This document shows, in pieces, positions 31,515 through 42,675 of a stretch of 64,000 nt of DNA. Every line of letters starts with the position of its first letter. Positions within the stretch are counted from its first letter, which is position 1. The DNA comes from Maniola hyperantus (taxonomy: Eukaryota > Arthropoda > Insecta > Lepidoptera > Nymphalidae): contig NC_048554.1 of the NCBI RefSeq assembly GCF_902806685.2, positions 6,076,001 through 6,140,000 of the forward strand. Direction: 5' to 3'. The notes under the pieces were generated by a model. The model did no database searches, had not been told where the DNA came from, and saw only the letters and a list, made by a program, of their open reading frames with translations. The translations under genes and the position numbers were made by a program.

Positions 31515-32480
31515 ATGCCGTGCACGTTTCTCTAAAGAAAAGTGTAAGAAGATACCTATCCGATCCACGTCAGAACCGTGAGGATCGTGAAAAAATTTGG
31601 CATTTGGCAAAATATCAGAAAGATTTTGGTTCGTCCAATTTGAACTTTTGCAATTAAATTATCAGCCTACTGGCTCAATGGCTAATAATAGCTAAGGTCT
31701 TACCTGTTACTTTAACATTAAAAATCTATACAATTATTTGTTTAAGTAAATAAATCGGTGAGATTAACTAAATAAGTGAAACTTATCCATCTATTCTAAA
31801 TTATATTTGCAAACAAAAAATCATGCAAAATCCTTTTAGAACGGTATTTTTCTTTCACAATCACAAATTAAAAATTACAGCCAAGTTTCTTGGAACTTTT
31901 GACTTTGACAAACATAGATCTCAGCCTTAGATAAGATTTTTTTATTCTTGTAATAGAATAAACGTGCTCATTATATTTGCTGCAAAAGTAAGTACCTAAA
32001 TGTAAAATATGAATAAATCGCAAGAATCCTTTAGTATGTTATTGCAATACATCTACTTCACATTCACGTAGCGCGCAGGTGCATCGTTTCCTTTCACGGC
32101 CGAGACGTTGCCTAATGAAAAATTACGGCCTCGAACCGTTGTAGGTTACAACTTGCCACTTGCCTGGGATTTATCAAATCGAATTTATTGCTTGTTTATT
32201 GTTTTTATATCTTCGAACTCGAGGGCAAAGAATTCAGGTCGGTCAAAAAAATCTCAATTTCCGAAACTATCTATGATCGGTGAAACAAAAACATGGTTTC
32301 TCATTTGTATTGAAAACACCTTACTTCATAAGTAAGTTCCTACCAACTATGATTATGAAAATTAAAAACTTAAAATGTACTAAGTAATACTTAACCGAAT
32401 AAGTAAACATCTGTATTTAATAAAGTCAGTGATATTAAGTAATAAAGATGTGAAGCTTGTAAGTTTAGATGTAGGTCTTC
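31515..32480. other. Gene-free stretch
   Basis: No gene or recognised repeat. Confidence 0.45.
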
Positions 32481-32660
32481 TAATAGATGCCTGATAGCCG
32501 GACACCCCCGATCGCCAAGCTTAGGCAGTTGCTTAGCATAAAAGTCGGCCCACGCCCGTTCGGTACCCTCATTCCGCACACTGTCTTGATTACGAGACTT
32601 TTGAGCCCACCAATGACAACAAAGCATTCTCCCCTGTCCTCAGCCAACATTTTACGATTT
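32391..32660 (-). other. Unassigned open segment
   Basis: Several frames are open here. One minus frame contains NEGTERAWADFYAKQLPKLG and RGCPAIRHLLEDL; another starts MLAEDRGECFVVIGGLKS. I do not recognise either. It is a possible exon remnant or mobile DNA, weakly supported. Confidence 0.15.
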
Positions 32661-32735
32661 TGTTTTCATGCAAAACCTTGTATACATGCATACTCTTGAG
32701 GTTGTATTCTCGATGCTCTGGAACTACTGGTCTGT

Positions 32736-32898
32736 CCCCCAATTGTGTAAGAAAAACGTATTCATCGTTATCGTAGTTAAAAAATTGTGCCCTTTGATTG
32801 GCTGTGAAAAAATGTAAACAGCGAATCAACCAATCAGAGTGCAGAATTTTTTGACGATTACGATATCAATGAATACTTTTTTCTTACACAATCGGGGG
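32736..32898. mobile_element. Palindromic MITE with CCCCC-ATTGTGTAAG ends
   Basis: CCCCCAATTGTGTAAGAAAA at the left pairs with TTTTCTTACACAATCGGGGG at the right. Pairing continues inward for about 70 bp with mismatches, to TGATTGGCTG / CCAATCAGAG. CTGGTC occurs just outside on both sides and may be a degenerate target duplication. Confidence 0.75.
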
Positions 32899-33328
32899 GG
32901 CTGGTCCTGAAAGTTCTTTCCTAATAAATATGTAGTTACATTATCCCCGAGTGTTACACGCAAACGAACGTTACTAGTTTATGGTTAATACATACCTAGT
33001 ATTTGCAAAGCAAACACGCTAATAAAAGAGGTCATAACAAAAATCGTGTCGAGCAGTCGTCGTATCGTCGGATATTTCTCACTCCAATTACTCTCCACGT
33101 TTTCACTACAGGGTTGCCATGCGAAAATTCTCTAATTAATGCAACTTTGCGTGAATGCTGCCACTTTTTTACTCTTATAATAAAATTACTCTTTTAATTA
33201 GGATTTGGTTTTAAGTTTTTTTTTTACGAGCACTTGTGACAACTTGTTTTTGTTGGATTGCAAGAAAATTCCTAATAAAAGTCGCCTTGCTGAATGAAAC
33301 CGTTGAAGCTTGAGATTGTGAAGTGTCT
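32899..33328. other. Gene-free stretch
   Basis: No gene or recognised repeat. Confidence 0.5.
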
Positions 33329-33423
33329 CTTGTCAGTCTCATTTTACTATTATTTTGCTGTGTAGCAGTATTTTGTGTGTATGTACCTACACAGCAAAAT
33401 AATAGTAAAATGAGACTGACAAG
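33329..33423. repeat. Perfect palindrome, 36-nt arms
   Basis: 33329-33364 and 33388-33423 are exact reverse complements (starting CTTGTCAGTCTCATTTTACT) with a 23-nt loop. It is followed without a gap by the next palindrome. Confidence 0.97.
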
Positions 33424-33489
33424 AATTTGTATAAAAATATAATTAATAATAGCCTTTTGGCTATTATTAATTATATTTTTATACAAATT
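33424..33489. repeat. Perfect palindrome, 31-nt arms, TTTT loop
   Basis: 33424-33454 and 33459-33489 are exact reverse complements around TTTT. RNA from either strand would fold into one long hairpin. Confidence 0.97.
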
Positions 33490-33663
33490 AAAAATCTACT
33501 TATTTACCTACCGTAAGGAATTATAACAAATTAAAAACATTTAGGTTACATTGGGTTATTTATTTTATACGTAAGTAAACATGTACATTGTAATATATGT
33601 AAAATAACCGTTCCGATTGTCCATTTCAGTACTACCTACCTTTGTGATTGGTAATAATCTATC

Positions 33664-33850
33664 TATACTATTATATTATAAAGAAGTAATGTCGTTAAGT
33701 TTGTTTGTAGGGGGTAATCTTTGGAACTACTGAACCGATTTTAAAAATTCTTTCACCAGTAGAAAGCTACATTATTCCTGAGTGACATAGGCTATACGGG
33801 ATCTTTAAAAACCTGAATCCACGCGGGCGAAGCCGCGGGGATCAGCTAGT
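33664..33850 (+). mobile_element. Helitron-like element, subfamily H4
   Basis: 'gtttgtttgtagggggtaat', 'ggaactactgaaccgatttt', 'cagtagaaagctacattatt' and 'gagtgacataggctata' lead to a strong hairpin (GCGGGCGAAGCCGCGG) and CAGCTAGT. Confidence 0.8.
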
Positions 33851-33857
33851 AATTAAT

Positions 33858-34036
33858 ACTAGCTTATGCTCGCGACTTCGTCCGCGTGGACTACATAAAT
33901 TTCAAACCCATATTTCACCCCTTTAGGGAATGAATTTTCAAAAATCCTTTCTTAGCGGATGCCTACGTCGTAATAGCTATCTGCATGCCAAATTCCAGCC
34001 CGATCCGTCCAGTAGTTTGAGCTGTGCGTTGATAGA

Positions 34037-34067
<31 letters not shown>

Positions 34068-34092
34068 CCTTTTCCTTTCATATATATAGATT
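33858..34092 (-). mobile_element. Helitron-like element H3, full length
   Basis: Complete H3 in minus orientation from ACTAGCTTATGCTCGCGACT to the (AGTC)n array and 'tttcatatatatag'. Its 3' end faces the 3' end of the H4 element, 7 bp away. Confidence 0.9.
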
Positions 34093-34786
34093 AAGTATCA
34101 ATCAGCTAAATATTACTACAGAATAATAATATCACTACATTGTTAAGAAAGGCACCTTCTAGGTAAATGCGTCCCATCTTAGGCCACATCATCATTTCCC
34201 ATCAGGTCAAGCGTGCGCCTATAATGAATAAAAGAAAAAAAAATTGAGGTAAATATGTGTAGGTATACTTCTTTTATATTTCTTGGGACAATGCCGTATT
34301 TTTTAAATTGTCAGCCCTTGAGTCCATAATATATTTTGATGGAACTAAGGCGACACGTTTGGGATAAAATTGTATTAACATAAGTCGGGATTTCGTATGA
34401 CTTAAACATGAGTATATTTATCCGAGCACTGTAAATATTATTATTTTCTTGATGACACCAACCATTTTCTCGGGTGATCTATGTTTCGAAATAGGCAATT
34501 TAATCATTCAATCAAATTTAATAATAAATCAATCTATCGTAATAAATAATCTGTTTTCGTCTTCAATTTTGTTCTCGTGATTTCATATTTCTTTTTGAAT
34601 CTTATGGATTCAGTTAGCAGTAACTACATGAATCATGATGTGAGCTTTTTACCAAAACGTGATTGAGTGATAATTAAGTATTCTACCCAACATTTATGTG
34701 CAATACATGTTTAGATTCACTAAGATTTTGTAAGGTTATAGTTTTAAGGTCTACTCACTATAAGGTTTTATTACTTTTTCTAATCA
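34093..34786. other. Gene-free stretch
   Basis: No gene or recognised repeat. Confidence 0.5.
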
Positions 34787-35140
34787 AAATAAAACTTTGA
34801 ATTGCCAAGCTCAGACAGTTCTTAAGTATTTAAGTTCTTAAGTATGTTTTTATTGAGCAACAATTTGTACAGCAATTCAATTTAAAGGGCTTAGAACTGT
34901 CTTTCTTTAGGAACGGCCTTTACTCTTTATTTCTTTTAATGAAGATAAAACAAAAATTGAATTGCGGATTCAGACGGCGCTTAAATGTATTCTTATTGTT
35001 CACAAATTTATACTCCGTGATTTAATTTAACTAAAGGGCTTAGCCCTATCTTTGCGCTCGCTATCAAGAATTGAGGCATTAATATAGAAGAATAAATTAC
35101 GCTCGTTTGTCTGAGGTAATCGCATTGCAGTCAAGTTCTT
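34787..35140. repeat. Diverged tandem units, about 175 bp
   Basis: Two units share 'aattgc', a CAGAC(A/G)G word, a TTCTTATTG/TTTTTATTG word, CACAAATTT-like bases and 'aattcaatttaaagggctta' or its variant. The second runs into the 952-bp duplication. Confidence 0.5.
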
Positions 35141-36906
35141 AATTCAATTTAGATTTCTGCTCTCTTGCAAGAATTTAGAGAAGGCCATTTCATTTTACGA
35201 ATAGGTATTCTATTATTGGGTGAGTGTGATACTTATGAATTTTTATTTTAAGCTCTATCAACTTAGTTATTTCATTTTAAAAGCTTTATTTTTGAACTGC
35301 AAGGTTGTTATTGCTTGGTGATATTCCTGAACGATTTTCTTTAGACAGTTTCAACTATTCTAGGGTAGGATGTTCTAATTTAACTAACATGCCTTTTGTT
35401 AAGTATATCAACTTATTATTTACTTCACTTCAATTAGTTGAGTTTTCATCGATCCTCTATAAATAGTCGACATAAAACTAAATAACCACAATCTTAACTT
35501 GCAAGTCCATAATGTTGTCTCCATCATTGTTATGAACGCGGTCAAGAAGGTAGTCTTGCCACTTGCATTTCAGTTTCGTTGACTTTTAAAGACGTGTATA
35601 AACGGGCTTGTTTTCTAGCAATACCAAAGATGCAATGTTTTAGCCACCAAATTGCCAAATTTACTTGTTACTCTAGCTTTCAATAAAAAACCGGCCAAGT
35701 GCGAGTCAGACTCGCGCACCGAGGGTTCCGTACTACAGTCGTATTTTTCGACATTGCACGATAAATCAAAAACTATTATGAATAAAAATCTGTGTTAGAA
35801 TACACAAGTAAAGCCAATACACCGAGTGGGGTATCAAACCCCACTCGGTGTTAATTCGGATTTTCGGATTTTTCCCCTCTCATGTGCTTTAAGACCTATC
35901 TGCCAACTTTCATGATTCTAGGTCAACGGGAAGTACCCTATAGGTTTTTTGACACAAATTTATACTCCGTGATTTAATTTAACTAAAGGGCTTAGCCCTA
36001 TCTTTGCGCTCGCTATCAAGAATTGAGGCATTAATATAGAAGAATAAATTACGCTCGTTTGTCTGAGGTAATCGCATTGCAGTCAAGTTCTTAATTCAAT
36101 TTAGATTTCTGCTCTCTTGCAAGAATTTAGAGAAGGCCATTTCATTTTACGAATAGGTATTCTATTATTGGGTGAGTGTGATACTTATGAATTTTTATTT
36201 TAAGCTCTATCAACTTAGTTATTTCATTTTAAAAGCTTTATTTTTGAACTGCAAGGTTGTTATTGCTTGGTGATATTCCTGAACGATTTTCTTTAGACAG
36301 TTTCAACTATTCTAGGGTAGGATGTTCTAATTTAACTAACATGCCTTTTGTTAAGTATATCAACTTATTATTTACTTCACTTCAATTAGTTGAGTTTTCA
36401 TCGATCCTCTATAAATAGTCGACATAAAACTAAATAACCACAATCTTAACTTGCAAGTCCATAATGTTGTCTCCATCATTGTTATGAACGCGGTCAAGAA
36501 GGTAGTCTTGCCACTTGCATTTCAGTTTCGTTGACTTTTAAAGACGTGTATAAACGGGCTTGTTTTCTAGCAATACCAAAGATGCAATGTTTTAGCCACC
36601 AAATTGCCAAATTTACTTGTTACTCTAGCTTTCAATAAAAAACCGGCCAAGTGCGAGTCAGACTCGCGCACCGAGGGTTCCGTACTACAGTCGTATTTTT
36701 CGACATTGCACGATAAATCAAAAACTATTATGAATAAAAATCTGTGTTAGAATACACAAGTAAAGCCAATACACCGAGTGGGGTATCAAACCCCACTCGG
36801 TGTTAATTCGGATTTTCGGATTTTTCCCCTCTCATGTGCTTTAAGACCTATCTGCCAACTTTCATGATTCTAGGTCAACGGGAAGTACCCTATAGGTTTT
36901 TTGACA
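35001..36906. repeat. Perfect 952-bp tandem duplication
   Basis: 35001-35952 is repeated at 35953-36904 with no difference that I could find by eye. The junction falls in a CA dinucleotide shared by both ends. Each unit holds a G-repeat head, but only the second unit continues into the rest of G. That makes the downstream unit the original context. Perfect identity means either a very recent duplication or an assembly error. Confidence 0.95.
35685..35954 (+). mobile_element. G repeat, cut by the duplication junction
   Basis: Begins CCGGCCAAGTGCGAGTCAGA and runs to CTATAGGTTTTTTGACA, where the tandem junction truncates it. An exact palindrome (35819-35851) lies in it. Confidence 0.85.
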
Positions 36907-36948
36907 GACCTTTTGAGACTATTTACCTTTTGAGGTACGGTACTCTAT
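36637..36948 (+). mobile_element. G repeat, more complete copy
   Basis: Same as the copy 952 bp upstream, but continues through GACAGACCTTTTGAGACT to TTTTGAGGTACGGTACTC, the expected far end. The usual (CAGA)n stretch is shortened. Confidence 0.85.
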
Positions 36949-37235
36949 TTTACTTATATAGCTGTCAGCAAGATTTACAGCAACATGCAATTTTAATAGT
37001 CCGTTTCCGAGCCATTTTATTGTGAGACTTGGCACGGTGTCAAGTATTGTACGGCATTTGTTCTTGCCTGTCAAGTGGAGCGCTGAGGCAATGCCGATCA
37101 CGTTTTCTATTGGAAATAACTGTCGTTTATCGTCCTTTTTGTTAATTTGGTGGAAACTTTATCTCGAATGAAATCTTTTAGGCATTTGGACATCATTTTG
37201 AGATTATAGTTTATAGATTTTCCCAATAACATTTT

Positions 37236-37508
37236 TTAGAGTTCCGTAGCCGAAGGATGCCAACGAGACCGCCTACTAAGCCTCTGTTGTCCGTAGGTCT
37301 GTTCGTTGGTCTGTCCGTCAGCGGACTGTATCGCATGAACCGTAGGTAGAGGCTTGAAATTTTCACAGATTGCCGCCATTACAACAAGTAATGAAAAACC
37401 AAGATGGTGCACTTCAAAATGGCTTTCTTTCAAATTAAAACTATGTAGGTACCTACATAGTACGGAACCCTTCGTGTGCGTGTCCGACTCACACTTAACC
37501 GATTTTTA
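37236..37508 (-). mobile_element. G2 repeat
   Basis: Starts AGAGTTCCGTAGCCGAAGGA, includes a GTCCGTC-rich zone and 'gaaccgtaggtagaggctt', and ends with TACGGAACCCTTCGTG and 'gtccgactcacacttaacc'. A relative lies at 53816-54100. It contains an exact 22-nt palindrome (37440-37461). Confidence 0.75.
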
Positions 37509-37522
37509 GACTTGCACTTCGC

Positions 37523-37786
37523 CGTCTGTGATAGCCTAGCTAGTGGTTAGAACGTCATTGGTTCGATCCTGGGCACGCACCTCTATCATTGCGGAGTTAT
37601 GTGCGTTTTAAGTAATGAAATATCACTTGGTTTTCTTTCACGTTTTCCTTCACCGTAAAGGTGAAGGAAAGGTATGTGAAGCCTGCCAATCCGCACTTGA
37701 CCAGCGTGGTGGACTATGGCCAAAACCGTTCTCACTCTGATAGGAGACCCGTGGTCTGCAGTGAGCCGGCGATGATGATGATGACT
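37523..37786 (+). mobile_element. SINE-A, rearranged
   Basis: Head 'gtgatagcctagctagtggt', B box GGTTCGATCCTGG, body and GATGATGATGATGA tail. The anticodon region is deleted, and a small inverted 'ccttcaccgtaaaggtgaag' is present in the body. Confidence 0.75.
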
Positions 37787-38113
37787 GCGCCGTCTCTCAA
37801 TTGGTATGTGCATTTAAGGATACACATAAAATACTAAAACCAAGCACCTCGTTAACTTAACTTTCAAGTCCACAGTGGTGTTGTTATTACTGTCACAACT
37901 AAGTGCGGTTTCGAAGGGACATTCTTGCTCTTTACCACTTACCAACGTCTGCTAGCCGAGTTGGCACGCTGACAAGTTTAGTATTTTACGGCACTTGTTC
38001 TTGCCTATCAAGCGGGTCACTGACTTTGTGCATTATCGTAAAATTTATTGTCCTTTTAGAAAAAGTTTGAATAACACCTCATTTTGGTTAAGTTTTTACA
38101 CTTTTACAATCAT

Positions 38114-38297
38114 ACTAGCTGATTTTGAAAATCCCGTGGGTACTCTTTAATTTTCCGGGATAAAAAGTAGACTATGCCACTTTCCTGGTATTTGACTATA
38201 CCTCTGCAACAAATCCCGTCGATCCATTGCTCCGTTGCGACGTGATTGAAGGACAAACCAACAAACAAACATACTTTCGCATTTATAATAGGGGTAG
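38114..38297 (-). mobile_element. Helitron-like element H1, hairpin deleted
   Basis: ACTAGCTGATTTTGAAAATC keeps the very end, but the hairpin stem is gone. The rest of H1 to 'cgcatttataatagggg' is good. Confidence 0.7.
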
Positions 38298-38303
38298 TGA
38301 TGA

Positions 38304-38358
38304 TATACTATAGTCCGCGACAGGTTGAGATGGCAATCGTCGTATAAGGCGGGAGGAA
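38304..38358. mobile_element. Family P MITE, one end only
   Basis: 'actatagtccgcgacaggtt' and 'gagatggcaatcgtcgtata' then stop abruptly at GGAATACCAAAGATGC. Confidence 0.65.
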
Positions 38359-38430
38359 TACCAAAGATGCAATGTTTTAACCACCTCTCTCACTCTCAAG
38401 TACTCGGTACTCAAGTTCAATAAAAACGCT

Positions 38431-38748
38431 ATCATCATCGATATGATCAACCCATCGCCGCGGGCTCACTACAGAGCACGGGTCTCCTCTCAGATTGAGA
38501 AGGGTCTTGGCCATATTCCACCATGCTGGCCAAGTGCGGATTGGAAGACTTCACATACCTTTGATGACATTATGGAGAACTCTCATGCATGCAGTTTCTT
38601 CACGATGTTTTCCTTCACCGTTAAAGCGAATGATATTTAATTTCTTAAAACGCACATGAATCCGAAAAGTTAGAGGTGCGTGCTCGGGATCGAACCCCCT
38701 GACCTCCTAAATAGGAGGCGGACGTCGTAACCACTAGGCTATCACGAC
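38431..38748 (-). mobile_element. SINE-A, full length
   Basis: Tail ATCATCATCGATATGATCAA, then the body, then the complement of the B box (GGATCGAACCCCC) and of 'gatagcctagtggtta'. Confidence 0.85.
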
Positions 38749-39296
38749 TGTAATGTTTACTTAGTACAATCAAAAATAACTTATAGTTTACGTGTACTAA
38801 ACTAGGTTAGATATTACCCCAGAAAAGCGGTGTTGGGACTATTTTATGCGTGACACTAATATATGGGACGCTGGCAATCTCCTGTTTTGTTTATATTATG
38901 TAGCAGATTGCAGTTTACGTGTAGACTTGGCACATACAACTATGTTTATCTACACGCGTCTACTTGCGGCTCCGCACGTATCGAGTAACCTACTTTTTTA
39001 GATAGTTAGGGAGGTACTTGTATCCAGGTTTCACTATCACGCAAGGTCATAACTCATAACCACTCTTTTTCTACATCGTAGGTATCTAATCTAACACTAT
39101 TTGCTGAGTGTCGTAGGTAACCCCTTCCATAAATCACATAATGGCCTCCATCCATTTTATGACTTGGGTGCATTCAACATGATTGTATACAATTATATGA
39201 TTGTATAAGATAGTAAACTAGATTTTATTTTAAATAATTAAATTGTCCATCATAAAATAAGTTAAGTAATTTGTAAAACTAAAAGATACAAAATTG

Positions 39297-39471
39297 TTTT
39301 TTTTTTTTTAAAGAATATTAGCCATGTTAAATTACTAATACTCCCCTTTCCTCTCCAATTACGCGTCAAGCTTGTGCTAGGAGTAGGTACGACAATAGTG
39401 CAACGGGCGGGGTTTGAACCGTCGACCTTTCGGTTTTCAGTCCACTCCTACACCGGTTGAGCTATTGAGGC
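39297..39471 (-). mobile_element. tRNA-Phe-derived SINE
   Basis: T-run, then 'aagaatattagccatgttaa', complement of the B box (GGGTTTGAACC), of the GAA anticodon loop (GGTTTTCAGTCC) and of the A box. Confidence 0.85.
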
Positions 39472-41019
39472 TCTAAATACATTGGCCTACGATTACGCGA
39501 AATTCCTTCATTCCTACTTCATGCGATCGCATGAAGATGGAATGCAGAAACTTCTTAATTTACTTAATTTAATTCACGTTAAAAATTTAAGAATGCGGTG
39601 TAATTGCGAGGAATTCAATTTTAGACGAGGATCAAAAAAAACAGAATGAAAACGGTTGAAACTTTATTGTATTTATACCGTTTTTTTGATCAAAATCACG
39701 AGCGTTGGACTTTAAGCCATTGTGCTTCGAAATTAGTTCAGATTTGGATTCAGTGATCGATATCGTGAACTTTCTACTTACTTTTAATACAGTCTTAGGC
39801 CGTTTTGCTTGTACATGAGTTTATATTAATTGTATGCATTGGATCTAAAAGCGTCTGTATTAAAACAAAAAATATATAAAAAAATAAGTATTTTGATTAG
39901 AAGCGTAATAACACTGTTACGTCCGTCGGCTCCTCAATTTATTTTTGTTCAACGATGTAATAGACTCGTATCGACTGCCCTAGTTAAATAATAAGCTGCT
40001 ACTGTTATTGCTGTATAAAGTTTATCTTTGCGGTGACGGCCTGCCTCGTAACTTGTAGGCAAGGTTTACATAAGGAAGTATTTTTATCATTGACCTCCCT
40101 GTAGAAATGGAGCAAATCCTCAGTCTCGTTCAAATCTGGAATGGTAATGATGATATCTGTATAAGTAACTTTTCTGAAACTGCACAAAGTTAACTATTAC
40201 TAACATTTTAGTGTAGCCGTAAGTAAGTAATATTATTTATTATATTTCTTTCAGGTGAGCCATAACTTACGACCATTAGGCACTTCACTTTCAAAATTTC
40301 ACTTTTATAATTTTTTTTTGCTAAATCTTTTAATATGCTCTGCTTTCATAAAAATATATTTCCACAATTTTTTCATTTATAATGAATGATATATATGTAT
40401 TTCACTCTGTAAGTAAATAGGTCCTACTTTTAAACAGTTTAAAAATTTTACATGTTTTATTTAATGTTTAATCTTCTAGTGCTGATCATCAGAAGGTCCT
40501 TAGTAAAATTTTGAGTTACGCTCTGCTTTCATATTAATCGTTTTTTAAAAGTTTCTACTCAAACTAAAATATCGCCTTGTTTTTTATGTTTCAGCAAAGC
40601 ATTAAGCACTTAAGCAATGTTATATAACGAATTGATTTATTTTTTCCATACTTTCATATAAAAGGAATGATTTATTCCACTCTTTACTTTTAAATAGATA
40701 ATGTAAGCGTGTAGCTCGGAGAAACGCAAAAAGGTTAACGCACTGGCGCTAATGGGATAAAAACTACACGATAACATTGACAGCGCGTGATGAATTGTCT
40801 ACTGATGACACCGTTTATGGTTTATGGTCTTTGAGGTCTGCGTGTATCATGCGAATAGATTCTGGGGGTCGCTGGGTTGGCAGGAATCATGCTTAGGGTT
40901 GTCACTTTCCGAAATATCCGTTGAATATAATTGTCTAGGTGTTCACTTAATAAACCTTTCCTTTCTTAGATTTTTTATTCAAAGAAACTTTTACAAGTGC
41001 TTTTGAATCATCTGGAGAA
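39472..41019. other. Gene-free stretch
   Basis: No gene or repeat that I recognise. Confidence 0.5.
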
Positions 41020-41095
41020 TCTACTTACCATCCGGAATACCCGCACTACCGAGAAGAACCAACCACCAAGAAACTCAGCCGTTGTTTTTTTTTTA
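41020..41095 (+). mobile_element. Retroposon 3' fragment
   Basis: 'accgagaagaaccaaccacc' then AAGAAACTCAGCCG matches the motif at 5100 and 10525. Confidence 0.45.
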
Positions 41096-41195
41096 AGTTC
41101 AATTTACTTTACTATTTTACTTATTATTATGCCTTCCTGAGTCAAGCTCAGTGTTATTATATACAAAGATTTGTTCATTTTTAAATCATGTACAA

Positions 41196-41406
41196 CCCTT
41201 ATTATAAATGCGAAAGTGTGTTTGTTTGTTGGTTTGTCCTTCAATCACGTCGCAACGGAGCAACGGATATACGTGGTTTTTGCATGAGTATACTCAGAGA
41301 CCTGGAGAGTGACATAGGCTACTTTTTATCCCAGAAAATCAAAGAGTTCCCATGGAATTTTTGAAAACCTAAATCCACGCGTACGAAGTCGCGGGCATCA
41401 GCTAGT
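41196..41406 (+). mobile_element. Helitron-like element H1, full length
   Basis: Starts 'ccttattataaatgcgaaag', contains all H1 blocks and ends GCGTACGAAGTCGCGGGCAT plus CAGCTAGT. Confidence 0.9.
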
Positions 41407-41423
41407 GCATATAAATTAAAAAA

Positions 41424-41491
41424 AGCTCTGATAGCCTAGTGGTTAGGATGTCCGTCTCCTAATCGGAGATCGGGGTTTCGATCACGTCCCA
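41424..41491 (+). mobile_element. SINE-A tRNA-like head only
   Basis: A box TAGCCTAGTGGTTA, anticodon stem CGTCTCCTAATCGGAGA and a worn B box (GGTTTCGATCAC), then unrelated sequence. Confidence 0.7.
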
Positions 41492-42675
41492 TAAAATTAC
41501 AAGCAAATTCAATTCAAATGAGCTTAGCACTTAGCGTTATTTATAAAATACAGCGACCCCTTTCAAGTTAGAGATCTCAAAATGTGTCCAAGATCTTTTG
41601 TTTTGTAAATGAGATACGATCTTGAAAAGCTCGGATTCTATTTCAGACCTTTGAATGTATGAGACCGTTTAAGAGACGAGGTTTAAATTTGAACCCGTAC
41701 CGTGGTCTGGCGTAAAGTGTCATGACCTGGATGCATCTCAAACGAGGCGGTTAGTTTCCATATCTGCCTTATTATAGACGGCTGCCCTTCTTTTCTAAAG
41801 CGTTTTTCCCGTAGTTCTGTATATTTACACAAGTTTACCTAACTTTACTTTTTGTGGATGCAGCTATTTTTTGTATTTAATGACCGTGACTGACGCCTTT
41901 CACATAGTACCTAAGTTTTATCCTCAAGACTAAATTTTTTGTTGCAAAAACTGACATCATAGCTATCTACTTAATACCACGTTTCTTTTTAGTTGTAACC
42001 TAATGGTGAGTACCGTAGCAACTATAGCATAGACATGCATTTTCGAAAAGAACCATAATGTTATAGTATCTACGTCTTAACTCTTCAAAACTATTGAACT
42101 TCGTACGTCAATATCATCATCGAGTACCTACCATTGTCTTTTAAGTGGTCAATAACCACGTGGAACTGGAAAACCTTTCAATCTTTTGCCATTAACCAGG
42201 TAAGCTTCTTTATATCTGCCATGTGATTTTTTTCCGAGTATCTTACCCCCCAGGGTCAACCTTGGAAACTCGTAAAGAAAACTCGTAGAGAAAATCATAG
42301 ATTTCAGGTCAATGGTTACTGAGCAAATAAAAAATAATTGGATTATCGCGTTTTACAGGATTTTTCCAAATATGAAGTGCAATTTTAGTTGTTGATATGA
42401 GGTGTGGGTGCAGACTATTGAAGCTAATTCAACGTAGATTAAATCGCGGGTAAAACTAGTAGATTATTGTTTCTTACGACACGCAATGAATATTTCATAA
42501 TCGTATTTCTATTCGCATTTGTTACAGTTGTAGACTGTAATACGCTAGTCATGCCAACTCTTGCCAATATCTTGGTATATACCAAGTATTACATGTATTT
42601 TGTAAGGAAAGTTATTAATAAGTACCTATTATGAGTTGTGTTACCTATCGTGTATTTTTACTAGGTTTCACTGAG
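41492..42675. other. Gene-free stretch
   Basis: No gene or recognised repeat. Confidence 0.5.

Larger units (their letters stand above)
37840..38400 (+). repeat. Old diverged relative of the 35.4-37.2 kb DNA
   Basis: 'cttaactttcaagtccaca' at 37855 resembles 'cttaacttgcaagtccata' at 35492. 'acggcacttgttcttgccta' at 37989 resembles 37051. 'ccaaagatgcaatgttttaa' at 38358 resembles 35626. The matches keep the same order but are broken by insertions. Confidence 0.6.

Noticed and set aside
32487..32829. Overlapping ORFs on both strands
   Set aside because: Partly within the palindromic MITE at 32736; the remainder is listed only as a weak open segment.
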